This document shows, in pieces, positions 7,674 through 15,802 of a stretch of DNA of 64,000 nucleotides (positions are counted from its first letter, which is position 1; every line of letters begins with the position of its first letter). The DNA comes from Clostridiales bacterium (lineage in GTDB: Bacteria; Bacillota_A; Clostridia; Oscillospirales; Oscillospiraceae). Under the pieces are notes generated by a model. It had not been told where the DNA came from and made no database searches. It saw nothing but the letters and a program-made list of their open reading frames with translations. The position numbers and the translations under genes were made by a program. Where the stretch lies: positions 9,042 through 73,041 of the forward strand of contig JAAVHY010000032.1 in the NCBI GenBank assembly GCA_014799485.1. Reading direction: 5' to 3'.

Positions 7674-8783
7674 TTATCCGCGTTCAAATTCCTTTGCCAC
7701 CCTGACCAGCAGCTCCCGGATGGGCAGACGCTGGGGACAGGCCTCCTCGCACTTGCCGCACTTGACACAGGCGGAGGCCCTGCCGTTGTTCACGGTGTGG
7801 ACGTTTTCGTACTCCCGGCCGGCGTTCTGGTTCCGGCCGCTCTTTTTGTCGTTCAGGCAGGCAAACAGCTCCGGGATGGCGATCTTCATGGGGCAGCCGT
7901 CCACGCAGTAGCGGCAGGCGGTACACGGGATGAGCTCCCCGCGCAGCAGCGCCTCCCGCACCTGTTCCACCGCCGCCAGCTCCCGCCCATCCAGCGGGCG
8001 GAAGTCCTTCATGAAAGCGATGTTGTCCTCCATCTGGGCCATGTTGCTCATGCCGGACAGCACCATCATGACCCCCTCGTGCCCCGCGGCAAAGCGGATG
8101 GCGTAGCTGGCCGGGGAACCGCCCCCCAGCGCGTCCAGCGCCCCGCGGGCCTCCTCCGGCAGCTGGGCCAGCTTGCCGCCCTTGCACGGCTCCATGACGA
8201 TCACCGGCTTGCCGTGCTTCCGGCAAACCTCCCAGCACTTGCGGGCCTGCACCGACGGGTCGTCCCAGTCCAGGTAGTTGAGCTGGAGCTGCACCACCTC
8301 CATCTGGGGGTACTCGGTCAAAATCTGGTCCAGCACATCCGCCGTGTCGTGGAAGGATAGGCCCACATGGCGCGCCCTGCCCTCCTCCTTCAGCGCCAGG
8401 GCGGTCTCATAGGCCCGGCAGCGCTTGAATTGCTCAAAACGCTTGGCGCTCTGGGCGTGCATCAGGTAAAAGTCAAAGTAGTCCACCCCGCAGGCGGCCA
8501 GCTGGCGCTCAAACAGGGGCCGGATGTCCTCCTCCCGCTCAAAATAGGTGCCGCTCAGCTTGTTCGTGAGGACATAGCTCTCCCGGGGATAGCGGCTGGT
8601 GAGGCACTCCCGCAGGACAGGCTCGCTTTTCATGTTCACATAGGGGTGGGCGGTGTCAAAGTAATTGAAGCCCGCGTCCAGAAAGGCGTCCACCATCCGG
8701 CTGAACTCCTCAATGTCCACCTCCCCGTCCTTCATGGGCGGGCGCATACAGCCAAAGCCGAAGTTCTTTTTGATCCGTTCCAT
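7674..8783 (-). CDS. Aldo/keto reductase with C-terminal 4Fe-4S ferredoxin domain
   Basis: The 369-aa protein begins MERIKKNFGFGCMRPPMKDG and has the aldo/keto reductase TIM barrel with the catalytic Asp/Tyr region FNYFDTAHPYVN and Lys in YVLTNKLSGTYF. The last 80 residues carry CTACRYCVDGCPM and CVKCGKCEEACPQ, two ferredoxin-like cysteine clusters. This fusion is common in anaerobic Firmicutes and links NAD(P)H or ferredoxin electrons to a carbonyl substrate that remains unidentified. The start was taken at 8783 because AGGAGGAAGG precedes it; longer reading upstream overlaps hemD. It is the last gene of the siroheme operon, 17 nt after it. Confidence 0.88.
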   Translation of the reverse strand: MERIKKNFGFGCMRPPMKDGEVDIEEFSRMVDAFLDAGFNYFDTAHPYVNMKSEPVLRECLTSRYPRESYVLTNKLSGTYFEREEDIRPLFERQLAACGVDYFDFYLMHAQSAKRFEQFKRCRAYETALALKEEGRARHVGLSFHDTADVLDQILTEYPQMEVVQLQLNYLDWDDPSVQARKCWEVCRKHGKPVIVMEPCKGGKLAQLPEEARGALDALGGGSPASYAIRFAAGHEGVMMVLSGMSNMAQMEDNIAFMKDFRPLDGRELAAVEQVREALLRGELIPCTACRYCVDGCPMKIAIPELFACLNDKKSGRNQNAGREYENVHTVNNGRASACVKCGKCEEACPQRLPIRELLVRVAKEFERG

Positions 8784-8800
8784 ATTCCCTTCCTCCTGTT

Positions 8801-10291
8801 TCAGCGCTTCTCTTCCCGCGCCAGGATCGCCGCGGCGATCCCCTCCACGCTGGTGTCCTGGGCAACGATCGGGGTGCCGTCCCAGTTCCGCGCCAGGGCG
8901 GCGGCGGTCACCCCGCCGATGCAGACACACTTTGCCCCCGGGGGGACGCGCCCCTGCTGTTCCAGGAACATCTTGACCCCGCCGGCGCTGGTAAAGGCCA
9001 GGTAATCCACCCGCTCCAGCCACTCCCGGGCCTCCTCTGTCAAAGGAGCGGGGACGGCGTCGTAGAGGTGGATGTCCCGCACGGTGCGCGAGGCCGAAAG
9101 GGTCTGGAACAGCTCCTCCGAGCCCAGCCGGGAGCGCAGCAGGACGATATCCTCCTGGGGCGGGACCGCTTCCAGCAGGGCCTGGGCCAAGGCGGCGGTG
9201 GTGTAGCTCTCCGGGCAGAGGTCGGCCCGGAAGCCCTGGCCGGTCAGCGCTTTGCCGGTGGCCGCGCCGATGACCGCGAAGCGGCAGTTGGCCAGCCGCC
9301 GCAGATCCACCCCCTCCGACTTCAGCCGCCGGAAGAACTCTTTGACCCCGTTGGCGCTGGTGAATACCAGCCAGCGGGGCGCACCGTCACACAGGCTGCC
9401 CAGCTCAACAGGCAGGGGCAGCGCCTGAATATCGGACTGCTGGGCCACGAAGGTCCTGGCCCCCAGGGGTTCGAGAGCTTCTCTCAGCTTCTTCGTCATG
9501 GACTCCGACCCGGACAGGCCCACCGTGACCCCCTCCAGCGGGGCGGCCACGGAGGATAACAGGTTCAATCCGGCTACCTCCCCCACCACGATGACCGCCG
9601 GGGGCTGGACATTTGCCCCGCGGGCCTTTTCCGCGATATCCGCCAGCGTCCCCCGGACTGAGGCGGGATGGGGGGAATTGCCCCCGGACAGCACGGCGGC
9701 GGGGGTGCTTTCCGGCTTTCCCGCGGCCATCAGCCGCTGGGCGATGCTCTCCAGCCGGGACAGGCCCATGAGGAACACCAGCGTCCCGGGCAGCCGGGCC
9801 AGGTCGTCCAGGTGCTCCGGCAGGCCGTCCCCGGTGTCCGCCGTATGGGCGGTGACGATGTGGACGCTCCGGCTCAACCCCCGGTGGGTGGCGGGAATGC
9901 CCGCCATGGCCGGGATGGCCAGGGCCGAGGTGATCCCGGGCACCACCTGGCAGGGAACGCCCGCCCGCTCCAGGGCCATCAGCTCCTCCCCGCCCCGGCC
10001 AAAGACAAAGGGGTCGCCCCCCTTGAGACGCACCACGGTCTTGCCCTCCTGGGCGCGCTGGACGAGCTTTGCGCAGATCTCCTCCTGGCTGGCGGAGTGC
10101 TTCCCCTGGCGCTTGCCCATGTAAATGACTTCGGCGCGGCCGGGAACCTCCCGCAGCAGCGCCTTGTCGATGAGGTCGTCGTAGACGACCACGTCGCAGC
10201 CCCGCAGCAGCCGCAGCCCCCGCAGGGTGATGAGATCAGCCGTCCCGCAGCCCGCCCCCACCAGATAGACTTTACCGCCCATGTGACCCAT
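8801..10291 (-). CDS. cobA-hemD: Fused uroporphyrinogen-III C-methyltransferase / uroporphyrinogen-III synthase
   Basis: The 496-aa fusion makes precorrin-2. Residues 1-250 are a SUMT domain with the SAM-binding start KVYLVGAGCGTADLITLRG and RLKGGDPFVFGRGGEE; residues 255-496 are a HemD synthase domain (VFTSANGVKEFFRRL, LAFTSAGGVKMFLEQ). HemD closes hydroxymethylbilane to uroporphyrinogen III, and SUMT methylates it twice. Such fusions are frequent in Clostridia. ATG at 10291 has GGAAGGAG at 9 nt and overlaps the upstream siroheme gene by 20 nt, indicating coupling. Together they supply siroheme for the AsrC sulfite reductase encoded upstream. Confidence 0.95.
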   Translation of the reverse strand: MGHMGGKVYLVGAGCGTADLITLRGLRLLRGCDVVVYDDLIDKALLREVPGRAEVIYMGKRQGKHSASQEEICAKLVQRAQEGKTVVRLKGGDPFVFGRGGEELMALERAGVPCQVVPGITSALAIPAMAGIPATHRGLSRSVHIVTAHTADTGDGLPEHLDDLARLPGTLVFLMGLSRLESIAQRLMAAGKPESTPAAVLSGGNSPHPASVRGTLADIAEKARGANVQPPAVIVVGEVAGLNLLSSVAAPLEGVTVGLSGSESMTKKLREALEPLGARTFVAQQSDIQALPLPVELGSLCDGAPRWLVFTSANGVKEFFRRLKSEGVDLRRLANCRFAVIGAATGKALTGQGFRADLCPESYTTAALAQALLEAVPPQEDIVLLRSRLGSEELFQTLSASRTVRDIHLYDAVPAPLTEEAREWLERVDYLAFTSAGGVKMFLEQQGRVPPGAKCVCIGGVTAAALARNWDGTPIVAQDTSVEGIAAAILAREEKR

Positions 10292-10916
10292 GGCCGTCCG
10301 CTCCTTCCTGATACAACTTCAAAATGCTCTCCATCTCCTCCCGGCCCAGCGGCCCGCCCCGCTCCATGCCGGCGGCGAACAGGGCGGCAAAAAACCTGCT
10401 CCGGGCCGCCTCATCGGGAAGCGCCCCTTTGGCCAGATCCCGGGTGCCGTCCAGCCAGTCCAGCAGCTCCCCGAACCGCTCCGGGATCATGGCATCGATC
10501 TGCTTTTTTAAATGGATCGCGCCGGTGGGGCTGGCCCCGCCGGTGGAGATGCCCACGGAAAGCCGGCCCCGCTTCACCAGGGCCGGGAACAGGAAGGAGC
10601 AGTAGTCCCGGTCGTCCACCACGTTCACCGGGACGCGCCGCTCCCGGCACAGCCCGGAGATGCGGTGGTTCAGCTCGGGGTCGTCTGTGGCGGCGATGAC
10701 GAAAGCTTTGCCCTCCAAAAGCTCCGAAGTGAAGGCCCGCTCCAGCAGGATCAGGCCGGGGATGGCCCGGATGGACTGGGAAATATCCGGGGCGCACACC
10801 GTCAGCCGGGGCCCATAGGGCAGCAGCTTTTCGATTTTCCGCTGTGCCACGGTGGAGCCGCCCACGATAAGCCCCTCCTGCCGGTCAAGCTCCACAAAAA
10901 ACGGGAAATATGCCAT
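10272..10916 (-). CDS. Precorrin-2 dehydrogenase / sirohydrochlorin ferrochelatase (Met8/CysG-N type)
   Basis: The 214-aa enzyme oxidises precorrin-2 to sirohydrochlorin with NAD+ and is expected to insert Fe2+. The N-terminal Rossmann segment PFFVELDRQEGLIVGGSTVA has GGS in place of the usual GGG, followed by AQRKIEKLL; FVIAATDDPELN and VNVVDDRDYCSFLFPA carry the catalytic Asp and conserved family residues; GISTGGASPTGAIHLKKQI begins the dimerisation domain. The gene starts 14 nt after GGAGGGAG and overlaps cobA-hemD. It lies just downstream of a 175-nt hairpin array, which may adjust its expression relative to the ABC transporter genes. Confidence 0.92.
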   Translation of the reverse strand: MAYFPFFVELDRQEGLIVGGSTVAQRKIEKLLPYGPRLTVCAPDISQSIRAIPGLILLERAFTSELLEGKAFVIAATDDPELNHRISGLCRERRVPVNVVDDRDYCSFLFPALVKRGRLSVGISTGGASPTGAIHLKKQIDAMIPERFGELLDWLDGTRDLAKGALPDEAARSRFFAALFAAGMERGGPLGREEMESILKLYQEGADGHGSHGR

Positions 10917-10939
10917 ATCGTGCTCCCTCCGTCACTGAT

Positions 10940-11115
10940 ATAGTAAACACACTTGAAAACTGCACATTGCAGTTTTCAAGCAGCGGGCCACTTTGGCCCG
11001 CTGGCACGCAAAGTGCGGTGCGTTTACTATGAAGTCTGACGCAAGGCCGCATATGCGGCCTTCAGCGGCGATATTCGCCGCTGACTTAAAAAGAATCACA
11101 TGATTCTTTTTAAGT
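10940..11115. repeat. Tandem hairpin array (composite palindromic element)
   Basis: This 176-nt intergenic block is almost entirely inverted repeats. An outer stem pairs 10940-10952 with 11018-11030 (12 of 13 bp) and encloses a 13-bp stem with 3-nt loop (10952-10980), a 9-bp stem (10982-11002) and a shorter hairpin (11004-11021). Then follow a 20-nt palindrome AAGGCCGCATATGCGGCCTT (11043-11062), a 9-bp stem (11063-11083) and a 15-bp stem (11084-11115). It separates the ABC ATPase stop from the siroheme gene on the same strand. None has a good T-tract. It could be an mRNA stability or partial-termination element, or a palindromic mobile repeat. Confidence 0.85.
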
Positions 11116-11118
11116 GTG

Positions 11119-11874
11119 TCAACTATAATAGTACTGCCAGCCGGTCTGCGTCATCACCCGGTCCAGCCGGACGCCGAAGGCCCGGTCAAGGGCCTTTCCC
11201 TCAAACGCCTCCTCGGCCGTCCCCCGGAACAGCACCCCGCCGCCGGCCAGGACGGCAACCTCGTCCGCCCAGCGCAGGGCGAGGCACAGGTCGTGGAGCA
11301 CCATGAGCACCGCCTTCCCCTCCCCCGCCAGACGGCGGGCGATGGCCATGACCTCCAGCTGGTGGGCCACGTCAAGGAAGGTGGTGGGCTCGTCCATCAG
11401 AATGGTCTGGGTGTCCTGGGCCAAGGCCATGGCCAGATAGACCTTCTGCCGCTGGCCTCCGCTGAGCTCCTCCATGGAGCGATTAGCAAAGCCCTCCGCG
11501 TCCGCCCAGCGCAGGGCCTTTTCCACCATCTCGTAGTCCTCCTCCCGGTAGCGGCGGGGGTAGGAGAGATAGGGAAAGCGGCCGTGGAGCACCATGCGGC
11601 GGGCCGTGATGTTGGGGGTGTTCCGGGACTGGGCCAGATAGGTCACCTTCTGGGCCAGCTGCCGGGGGGTGATCTCATCGGAGGGCGTACCGTCCACCAA
11701 AATCTCCCCTGCCAGCCTGGGCTGGAGGCCCAGAATGGTTTTCAACAGAGTGCTCTTCCCGCAGCCGTTGGGGCCCAGGAGGGCCAGCACCTTCCCGGGC
11801 GTCAGCTCCATGGAGACGCCGCTCAGCACCGCCTGCCCGCCGTAGCCCGCCGACAGGCCCTTCAGTTCAATCAT
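11119..11874 (-). CDS. ABC transporter ATPase, FecE/BtuD type
   Basis: The 251-aa ATPase has Walker A GPNGCGKST (near residue 35), Q-loop VTYLAQSRNT, signature LSGGQRQKV, Walker B TILMDEPTTFLDV and the H-switch MVLHD. It energises import by the FecCD-type permease encoded immediately upstream (8-nt overlap) and the lipoprotein before that. The family imports siderophore-iron, heme or cobalamin; the exact ligand cannot be deduced. Position between sulfite reductase and siroheme genes makes iron or a tetrapyrrole plausible. Confidence 0.9.
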   Translation of the reverse strand: MIELKGLSAGYGGQAVLSGVSMELTPGKVLALLGPNGCGKSTLLKTILGLQPRLAGEILVDGTPSDEITPRQLAQKVTYLAQSRNTPNITARRMVLHGRFPYLSYPRRYREEDYEMVEKALRWADAEGFANRSMEELSGGQRQKVYLAMALAQDTQTILMDEPTTFLDVAHQLEVMAIARRLAGEGKAVLMVLHDLCLALRWADEVAVLAGGGVLFRGTAEEAFEGKALDRAFGVRLDRVMTQTGWQYYYS

Positions 11875-12886
11875 GGATGCGGCCCCCTCTCTGCTTCAAC
11901 AGCAGGAAGATGAAAAAGGGCCCGCCCACAAAGGACAGCACGATGCCTACCGGCAGCTCGAAGGGGGCGAACAACACCCGGCCCAGCAGGTCGCAGTATG
12001 TGAGCATGGCCGCGCCCCCCAGGGCGGAGCCCAGGATGAGCCGGCCGCTCTCCTCCCCCAAAAGGCGGCGCATGATGTGGGGCACGATGAGCCCCACAAA
12101 GCCCAGCAGGCCGCAGAAGCTGACCGCCGCCCCCGCCAGGGCCGCGGCCAGCGCCAGCAGGAGCAGCCGCATGGGCTTCACCCGCAGGCCCAGGCTCTGG
12201 GACACGTCCCGGCCCAGCATGAGTACGTCCAGCTCCCCCGCCAGGGACAGCACCAGCAAAAAGGCAGGCAGGATGACCCAGAAGGCGGGGGCCAGCTTTG
12301 CCATGGTCAGGTTGGCCAGGCTGCCGATGCGGAAGTCCGAGTAGCCCAGCAGGGCGTCCGGCACGAAGGTGACCACCGCGTCGATGCCGGCGGAGAAGAT
12401 GGCGGACACCGCCATGCCCGCCAGGATCAGGGTGAGCTTGGAGGCCCCGGTGCGCTCCGCGATGAAGAGCACCAGCATGACCCCCACCAGCGCCCCGAAA
12501 AACGCGGACAGGGGGATGAACGCCGCGGCGGTGGGGGCCGCGGCCCCCACCAGGGCCACCATCAGCCCGGCCCCGGCGTTGACGCCGATGATGTTGGGCG
12601 CGGCCATGGGGTTGCCCAGCACCGCCTGGATCACCGTCCCGGACACGGCCAGGGCGGCCCCCGCCAGCAGACAGCCGCAGGTCCGGGGCAGACGGGCGTA
12701 GAGGACGATCTGGGCCTGGGGGCCCTGCCCCTGCCCCAGCAAGGCGCCCAGGGTGTCGCCCAGGCTGACGGGCACCGCCCCCAGGCAGAGGCTCAGCACG
12801 GCGGCCAGCGCGGTCAGCCCGCCCAGGGCCGCCCAGAGCAGTATTTTATTGACCTTGTGGGTAGAGGATGTCCGCAAGCTTTTCAT
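11867..12886 (-). CDS. FecCD/BtuC family ABC permease
   Basis: The 339-aa integral membrane protein has about ten hydrophobic helices and typical family segments: LLAGAALAVSGTVIQAVLGN, NPMAAPNIIGVNAGAGL and FVGLIVPHIMRRLLG, the last being the coupling helix that meets the ATPase. ATG at 12886 is preceded by GGGGAG at 6 nt and overlaps the binding-protein gene by 41 nt, an unusually long overlap that implies strict co-translation. It forms the import channel with the ATPase downstream. Confidence 0.9.
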   Translation of the reverse strand: MKSLRTSSTHKVNKILLWAALGGLTALAAVLSLCLGAVPVSLGDTLGALLGQGQGPQAQIVLYARLPRTCGCLLAGAALAVSGTVIQAVLGNPMAAPNIIGVNAGAGLMVALVGAAAPTAAAFIPLSAFFGALVGVMLVLFIAERTGASKLTLILAGMAVSAIFSAGIDAVVTFVPDALLGYSDFRIGSLANLTMAKLAPAFWVILPAFLLVLSLAGELDVLMLGRDVSQSLGLRVKPMRLLLLALAAALAGAAVSFCGLLGFVGLIVPHIMRRLLGEESGRLILGSALGGAAMLTYCDLLGRVLFAPFELPVGIVLSFVGGPFFIFLLLKQRGGRIHD

Positions 12887-13838
12887 AGGCTTCTCCCCAG
12901 CGCGCGTTTGGTTTCAGGTTGTAGAGGGCCTGCTCCATGGTGTGGAACCGGCCCTCCCTGACGGCGGTCAGGCTTTCCCAGGCGGGGTTGGACAACAGGG
13001 TGGCCTCCAGCGTGGCCATGGCCTTGGCAGGGTCCGAACCCTGGAGGGCCACGAAAATGTAGTCCGGGTCGGCGGCGATGATGGCCTCCAGGCTCAGCTC
13101 CTCCAGCAGCGAGGCGTCGCTGTCGGCCACGTTGACGCAGCCCAGCGCGGCCAGCATCTCGCCCAGCACGGTGCCCTCGCTGCCCTTGACCTTGCAGGAG
13201 GAGCCGGTGGCCCGCATACACAGCACCCGGGGCGGCTCGCCGCCCTGACGGGCAATGGCGGCCTCCACCTGGGCGGCGACCTTTTCCCCGTAAAGGGTAT
13301 AGTTTTCCGGACATCCGGTGAGGCGGGCGCAGATCTCCAGCATCCGCAGGTAGTCGTCAAAGCCGTCCACGTCGAAATAGGCCACCGGGATGCCCGCCTG
13401 GGCCAGCGTGGGCTCCAGCTCCAGGTCAGCCTCGGTGGACACGCTGCCGATGACCAGATCGGGCCGCGCGGCCAGGAGCACCTCCAGGTTGGGCTCCTTG
13501 ACCGCCCCCAGGTCGGCTACATCGCTGCCCAGGTCCAGGTCGAAGGAGGTCCAGGTGTCGTTGGCGGCGGCCACCAGCGTGTCCCGTCCCCCGGCCAGGC
13601 ACCAGATATCCGCGAAGCTGCCGATGAGGGCGGCCACCCGGGTGGGCGGGGCCACCGACACCTCCCGGCCCAGGTCGTCGGTGAAGGAAACCGCTTCCGG
13701 CACAGGGGAAGCCGTCTCCTCAAGGGGCAGGGACGCGCTCACCCCAGGGGCGGCGATTTCCCCAGGCCCTGTTTTCTGCCCGCCGCAGCCGGTGAGCAGG
13801 AGCAGCATAGCCGCCAGGATCAAGCTGAGTCGTTTCAT
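12846..13838 (-). CDS. BtuF/FecB-type substrate-binding lipoprotein
   Basis: The 330-aa protein starts MKRLSLILAAMLLLLTGCGG, a lipoprotein signal peptide with lipobox LTGC, so it is anchored outside the membrane. The mature part is a class III binding protein (VTDDLGRxV-like FTDDLGREVSVAPPTRV, then NLEVLLAARPDLVIGS). The ATG at 13838 has GGAG 8 nt upstream; a TTG four codons earlier coincides with that site and is rejected. It is the first gene of the importer operon, 73 nt below the asrC stop and after a terminator. Ligand: iron chelate, heme or cobamide, undecided. Confidence 0.88.
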   Translation of the reverse strand: MKRLSLILAAMLLLLTGCGGQKTGPGEIAAPGVSASLPLEETASPVPEAVSFTDDLGREVSVAPPTRVAALIGSFADIWCLAGGRDTLVAAANDTWTSFDLDLGSDVADLGAVKEPNLEVLLAARPDLVIGSVSTEADLELEPTLAQAGIPVAYFDVDGFDDYLRMLEICARLTGCPENYTLYGEKVAAQVEAAIARQGGEPPRVLCMRATGSSCKVKGSEGTVLGEMLAALGCVNVADSDASLLEELSLEAIIAADPDYIFVALQGSDPAKAMATLEATLLSNPAWESLTAVREGRFHTMEQALYNLKPNARWGEAYEKLADILYPQGQ

Positions 13839-13860
13839 AGTATTCTCCAAGTTTAAAATA

Positions 13861-13889
13861 AGGAGGCCCCGGTTTTGCCGGGACCTCCT
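13861..13889 (-). terminator. Terminator of the asrABC operon
   Basis: Read on the minus strand, a 12-bp AGGAGG...CCTCCT stem (one mismatch) with 5-nt loop is followed by TATTTT. It lies 22 nt after the asrC stop and before the binding-protein gene. Confidence 0.75.
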
Positions 13890-13911
13890 TTCCGATCACA
13901 GAAAATTCCGC

Positions 13912-14979
13912 TTACGCCTGGGGGCCGGCGGTGTGATGCTGCTCGATGGGTTTGACGTTGAAGTTGGAGCGGTACTCCGTCTCGTGCCAGAACATATCCT
14001 CTGCCACCAGGCACTCGGGGTTCAGCTCCACGCCCTCCAGGATGATCTCCTTGAACTTCTTGTAGCCCGCGCGGTCGATGAGATGGCCGCCGTGGAGATA
14101 CTCGGGCTTGTAGTCCATGACCCAGGCGGAGAACTTCTGCCAGTTCTTCAGCACGCCGATGATCACGTCCTCGCTGGCCCAGTTCAGGAACATCTTGCCC
14201 GTCCGGGGGGTCTGCCGGCCGGTACGGCCGCCCAGGATCACCCGGTACAGGGGCTTCTCGCTCCGGGTCCACGCGCTGGTGGGGCACGCCCTCACGCACT
14301 CGCCGCAGCCCACGCAGCAGCAGGGGTCCTTGTCGATCTTGGCGATGCCCTCGTTGAGGGACAGCACCCGGGTAGCGCCGTGCTCACAGGCCCGGACGCA
14401 GGCGCCGCAGCCGATGCAGCGCTCGGCATGATAGGTCATCTTGGACACGCCGATGATGCCGAAGTCGCACATATGGGCCTTGTTGCAGTCGTTGGGACAG
14501 CCGGAGATGTTGATCTTGATGTGGTAGTGGCTGGGGAAGATGATGGGCTCGATCTTCCGGGCCAGCTCAAAGGTGTTGATGTTGCCGCAGATGCAGTGGT
14601 AGTTGCCGATGCAGGCGGTGATGTTCCGGGCGCCGATGGTGGGATAGCCGGACTTGGGGTCCCAGGGCTGGGGCTCGTGGGCCACGGTGTCCATGTTCAC
14701 GTCGCACAGGTCGGCGTCCACCTCTTTGATGTACTGCTCCAGGTACTCGTTGACGGCGGGGATGTTCTCATACTTGATGCCGGCGATGTCAAAGGTCTGA
14801 CGGGTACCGAAGTGGAAGTTCCCGTCGCCCCAGGTCTTGGCGATGTGCTTGACGTTTTCCAGGTACTTGGCGTCTACCATGCCGCCGGGGACGCGCATCT
14901 GGAGCATGAACTCGCCGGGGACCTTGGACTGGCGGAAGCAGTTCAGACGTGTCTTTTTGACATTGATGTCATGATTCAT
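13912..14979 (-). CDS. asrC: Anaerobic sulfite reductase subunit C (siroheme subunit)
   Basis: The 355-aa catalytic subunit reduces sulfite to sulfide at a siroheme-4Fe4S centre. The cofactor ligands are CIGNYHC and SGCPNDCNKAHMC, the C-x5-C...C-x3-C signature of sulfite/nitrite reductases. Two extra ferredoxin clusters follow: CIGCGACVRACEHG and CCVGCGECVRACPTS. The N-terminal MLQMRVPGGMVDAKYLENV matches the nitrite/sulfite reductase ferredoxin-like half domain. It is the third gene of asrABC, 17 nt after asrB. Siroheme for it would be made by the operon at 8.8-10.9 kb. Confidence 0.96.
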   Translation of the reverse strand: MNHDINVKKTRLNCFRQSKVPGEFMLQMRVPGGMVDAKYLENVKHIAKTWGDGNFHFGTRQTFDIAGIKYENIPAVNEYLEQYIKEVDADLCDVNMDTVAHEPQPWDPKSGYPTIGARNITACIGNYHCICGNINTFELARKIEPIIFPSHYHIKINISGCPNDCNKAHMCDFGIIGVSKMTYHAERCIGCGACVRACEHGATRVLSLNEGIAKIDKDPCCCVGCGECVRACPTSAWTRSEKPLYRVILGGRTGRQTPRTGKMFLNWASEDVIIGVLKNWQKFSAWVMDYKPEYLHGGHLIDRAGYKKFKEIILEGVELNPECLVAEDMFWHETEYRSNFNVKPIEQHHTAGPQA

Positions 14980-14996
14980 CGTTCATTGCTCCTTTC

Positions 14997-15788
14997 TCAG
15001 TCCACCAGGTCGCGGGCCACGGTATAGGGGAACACCGGCCCGTCCAGGCAGACATAGGTCTCGTCGATACGGCAGTGGCCGCACTTGCCCACGGCGCAGG
15101 ACATCTTGCGCTCGAAGCTCATCCAGATCTTCTCCGCGTCCACGCCGTTCTTCAGCAGCTCCAGGCCGGTGAACTTCATCATGGGGGGCGGGCCCACCAC
15201 GACCACGGCGTACTCGCCGTTGAAGGAATCCCAGGGGATCTCCTTGACGAACGCGGTCACCATGCCGGTGCGCCAGCCGTCCTTGGTGTCGTTGTCCAGG
15301 GCGTAGATGGTGGAGAACTTCTCCTTCCAGGCCTCCAGCTCCTTGTGGAAGACGATGCCCTCCTCGTTCTTGAAGCCGGAGATCAGGTGGACGCTCTTCA
15401 CCGTGTCGGGCTCAGCGGCGAACAGGTTCAGCATGGAGCGCACAGGGGCCAGGCCGGTGCCGCCGGTGATGACCACCACGTGCTTGCCCTTGAACTGGTC
15501 CACAGGCCAGCCCTTGCCGTAGGGACCCCGGAGGAACAGGGTGTCGCCGGCGGTTTTTTCAAAGATGACGTTGGTCACCTTGCCCACGTTGCGGATGGTA
15601 AACTCCAGCCAGCCGTCCCCTTGGGCGGAGACGGAGATGGGGCACTCGCCGATCTTGGGGATGGAGAGCTGCATGAACTGGCCGTGGCTCACCTTGGCAT
15701 CGGTCTCCACCCGGAAGGTCCACTCGTGGGCGCTTTCCTTATGTACGTCTAAAATCGTGCAGGGCTTAGGCTGTACAGGATTCATCAT
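14997..15788 (-). CDS. asrB: Anaerobic sulfite reductase subunit B (NAD(P)H/FAD subunit)
   Basis: The 263-aa flavoprotein passes electrons from NAD(P)H to the siroheme subunit. It has the ferredoxin-NADP reductase fold: FAD-binding GQFMQLSIPKIGECPISVSA, NAD-binding VVVITGGTGLAPVRSMLNLF, and a C-terminal CAVGKCGHCRIDETYVCLDG cluster binding a 2Fe-2S centre as in dihydroorotate dehydrogenase PyrK-like proteins. The start is one of two adjacent ATGs; GGAGG stands 9 nt before the first. It is 14 nt after asrA. Confidence 0.95.
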   Translation of the reverse strand: MMNPVQPKPCTILDVHKESAHEWTFRVETDAKVSHGQFMQLSIPKIGECPISVSAQGDGWLEFTIRNVGKVTNVIFEKTAGDTLFLRGPYGKGWPVDQFKGKHVVVITGGTGLAPVRSMLNLFAAEPDTVKSVHLISGFKNEEGIVFHKELEAWKEKFSTIYALDNDTKDGWRTGMVTAFVKEIPWDSFNGEYAVVVVGPPPMMKFTGLELLKNGVDAEKIWMSFERKMSCAVGKCGHCRIDETYVCLDGPVFPYTVARDLVD

Positions 15789-15802
15789 TTTCTCTCGCCT
15801 CC

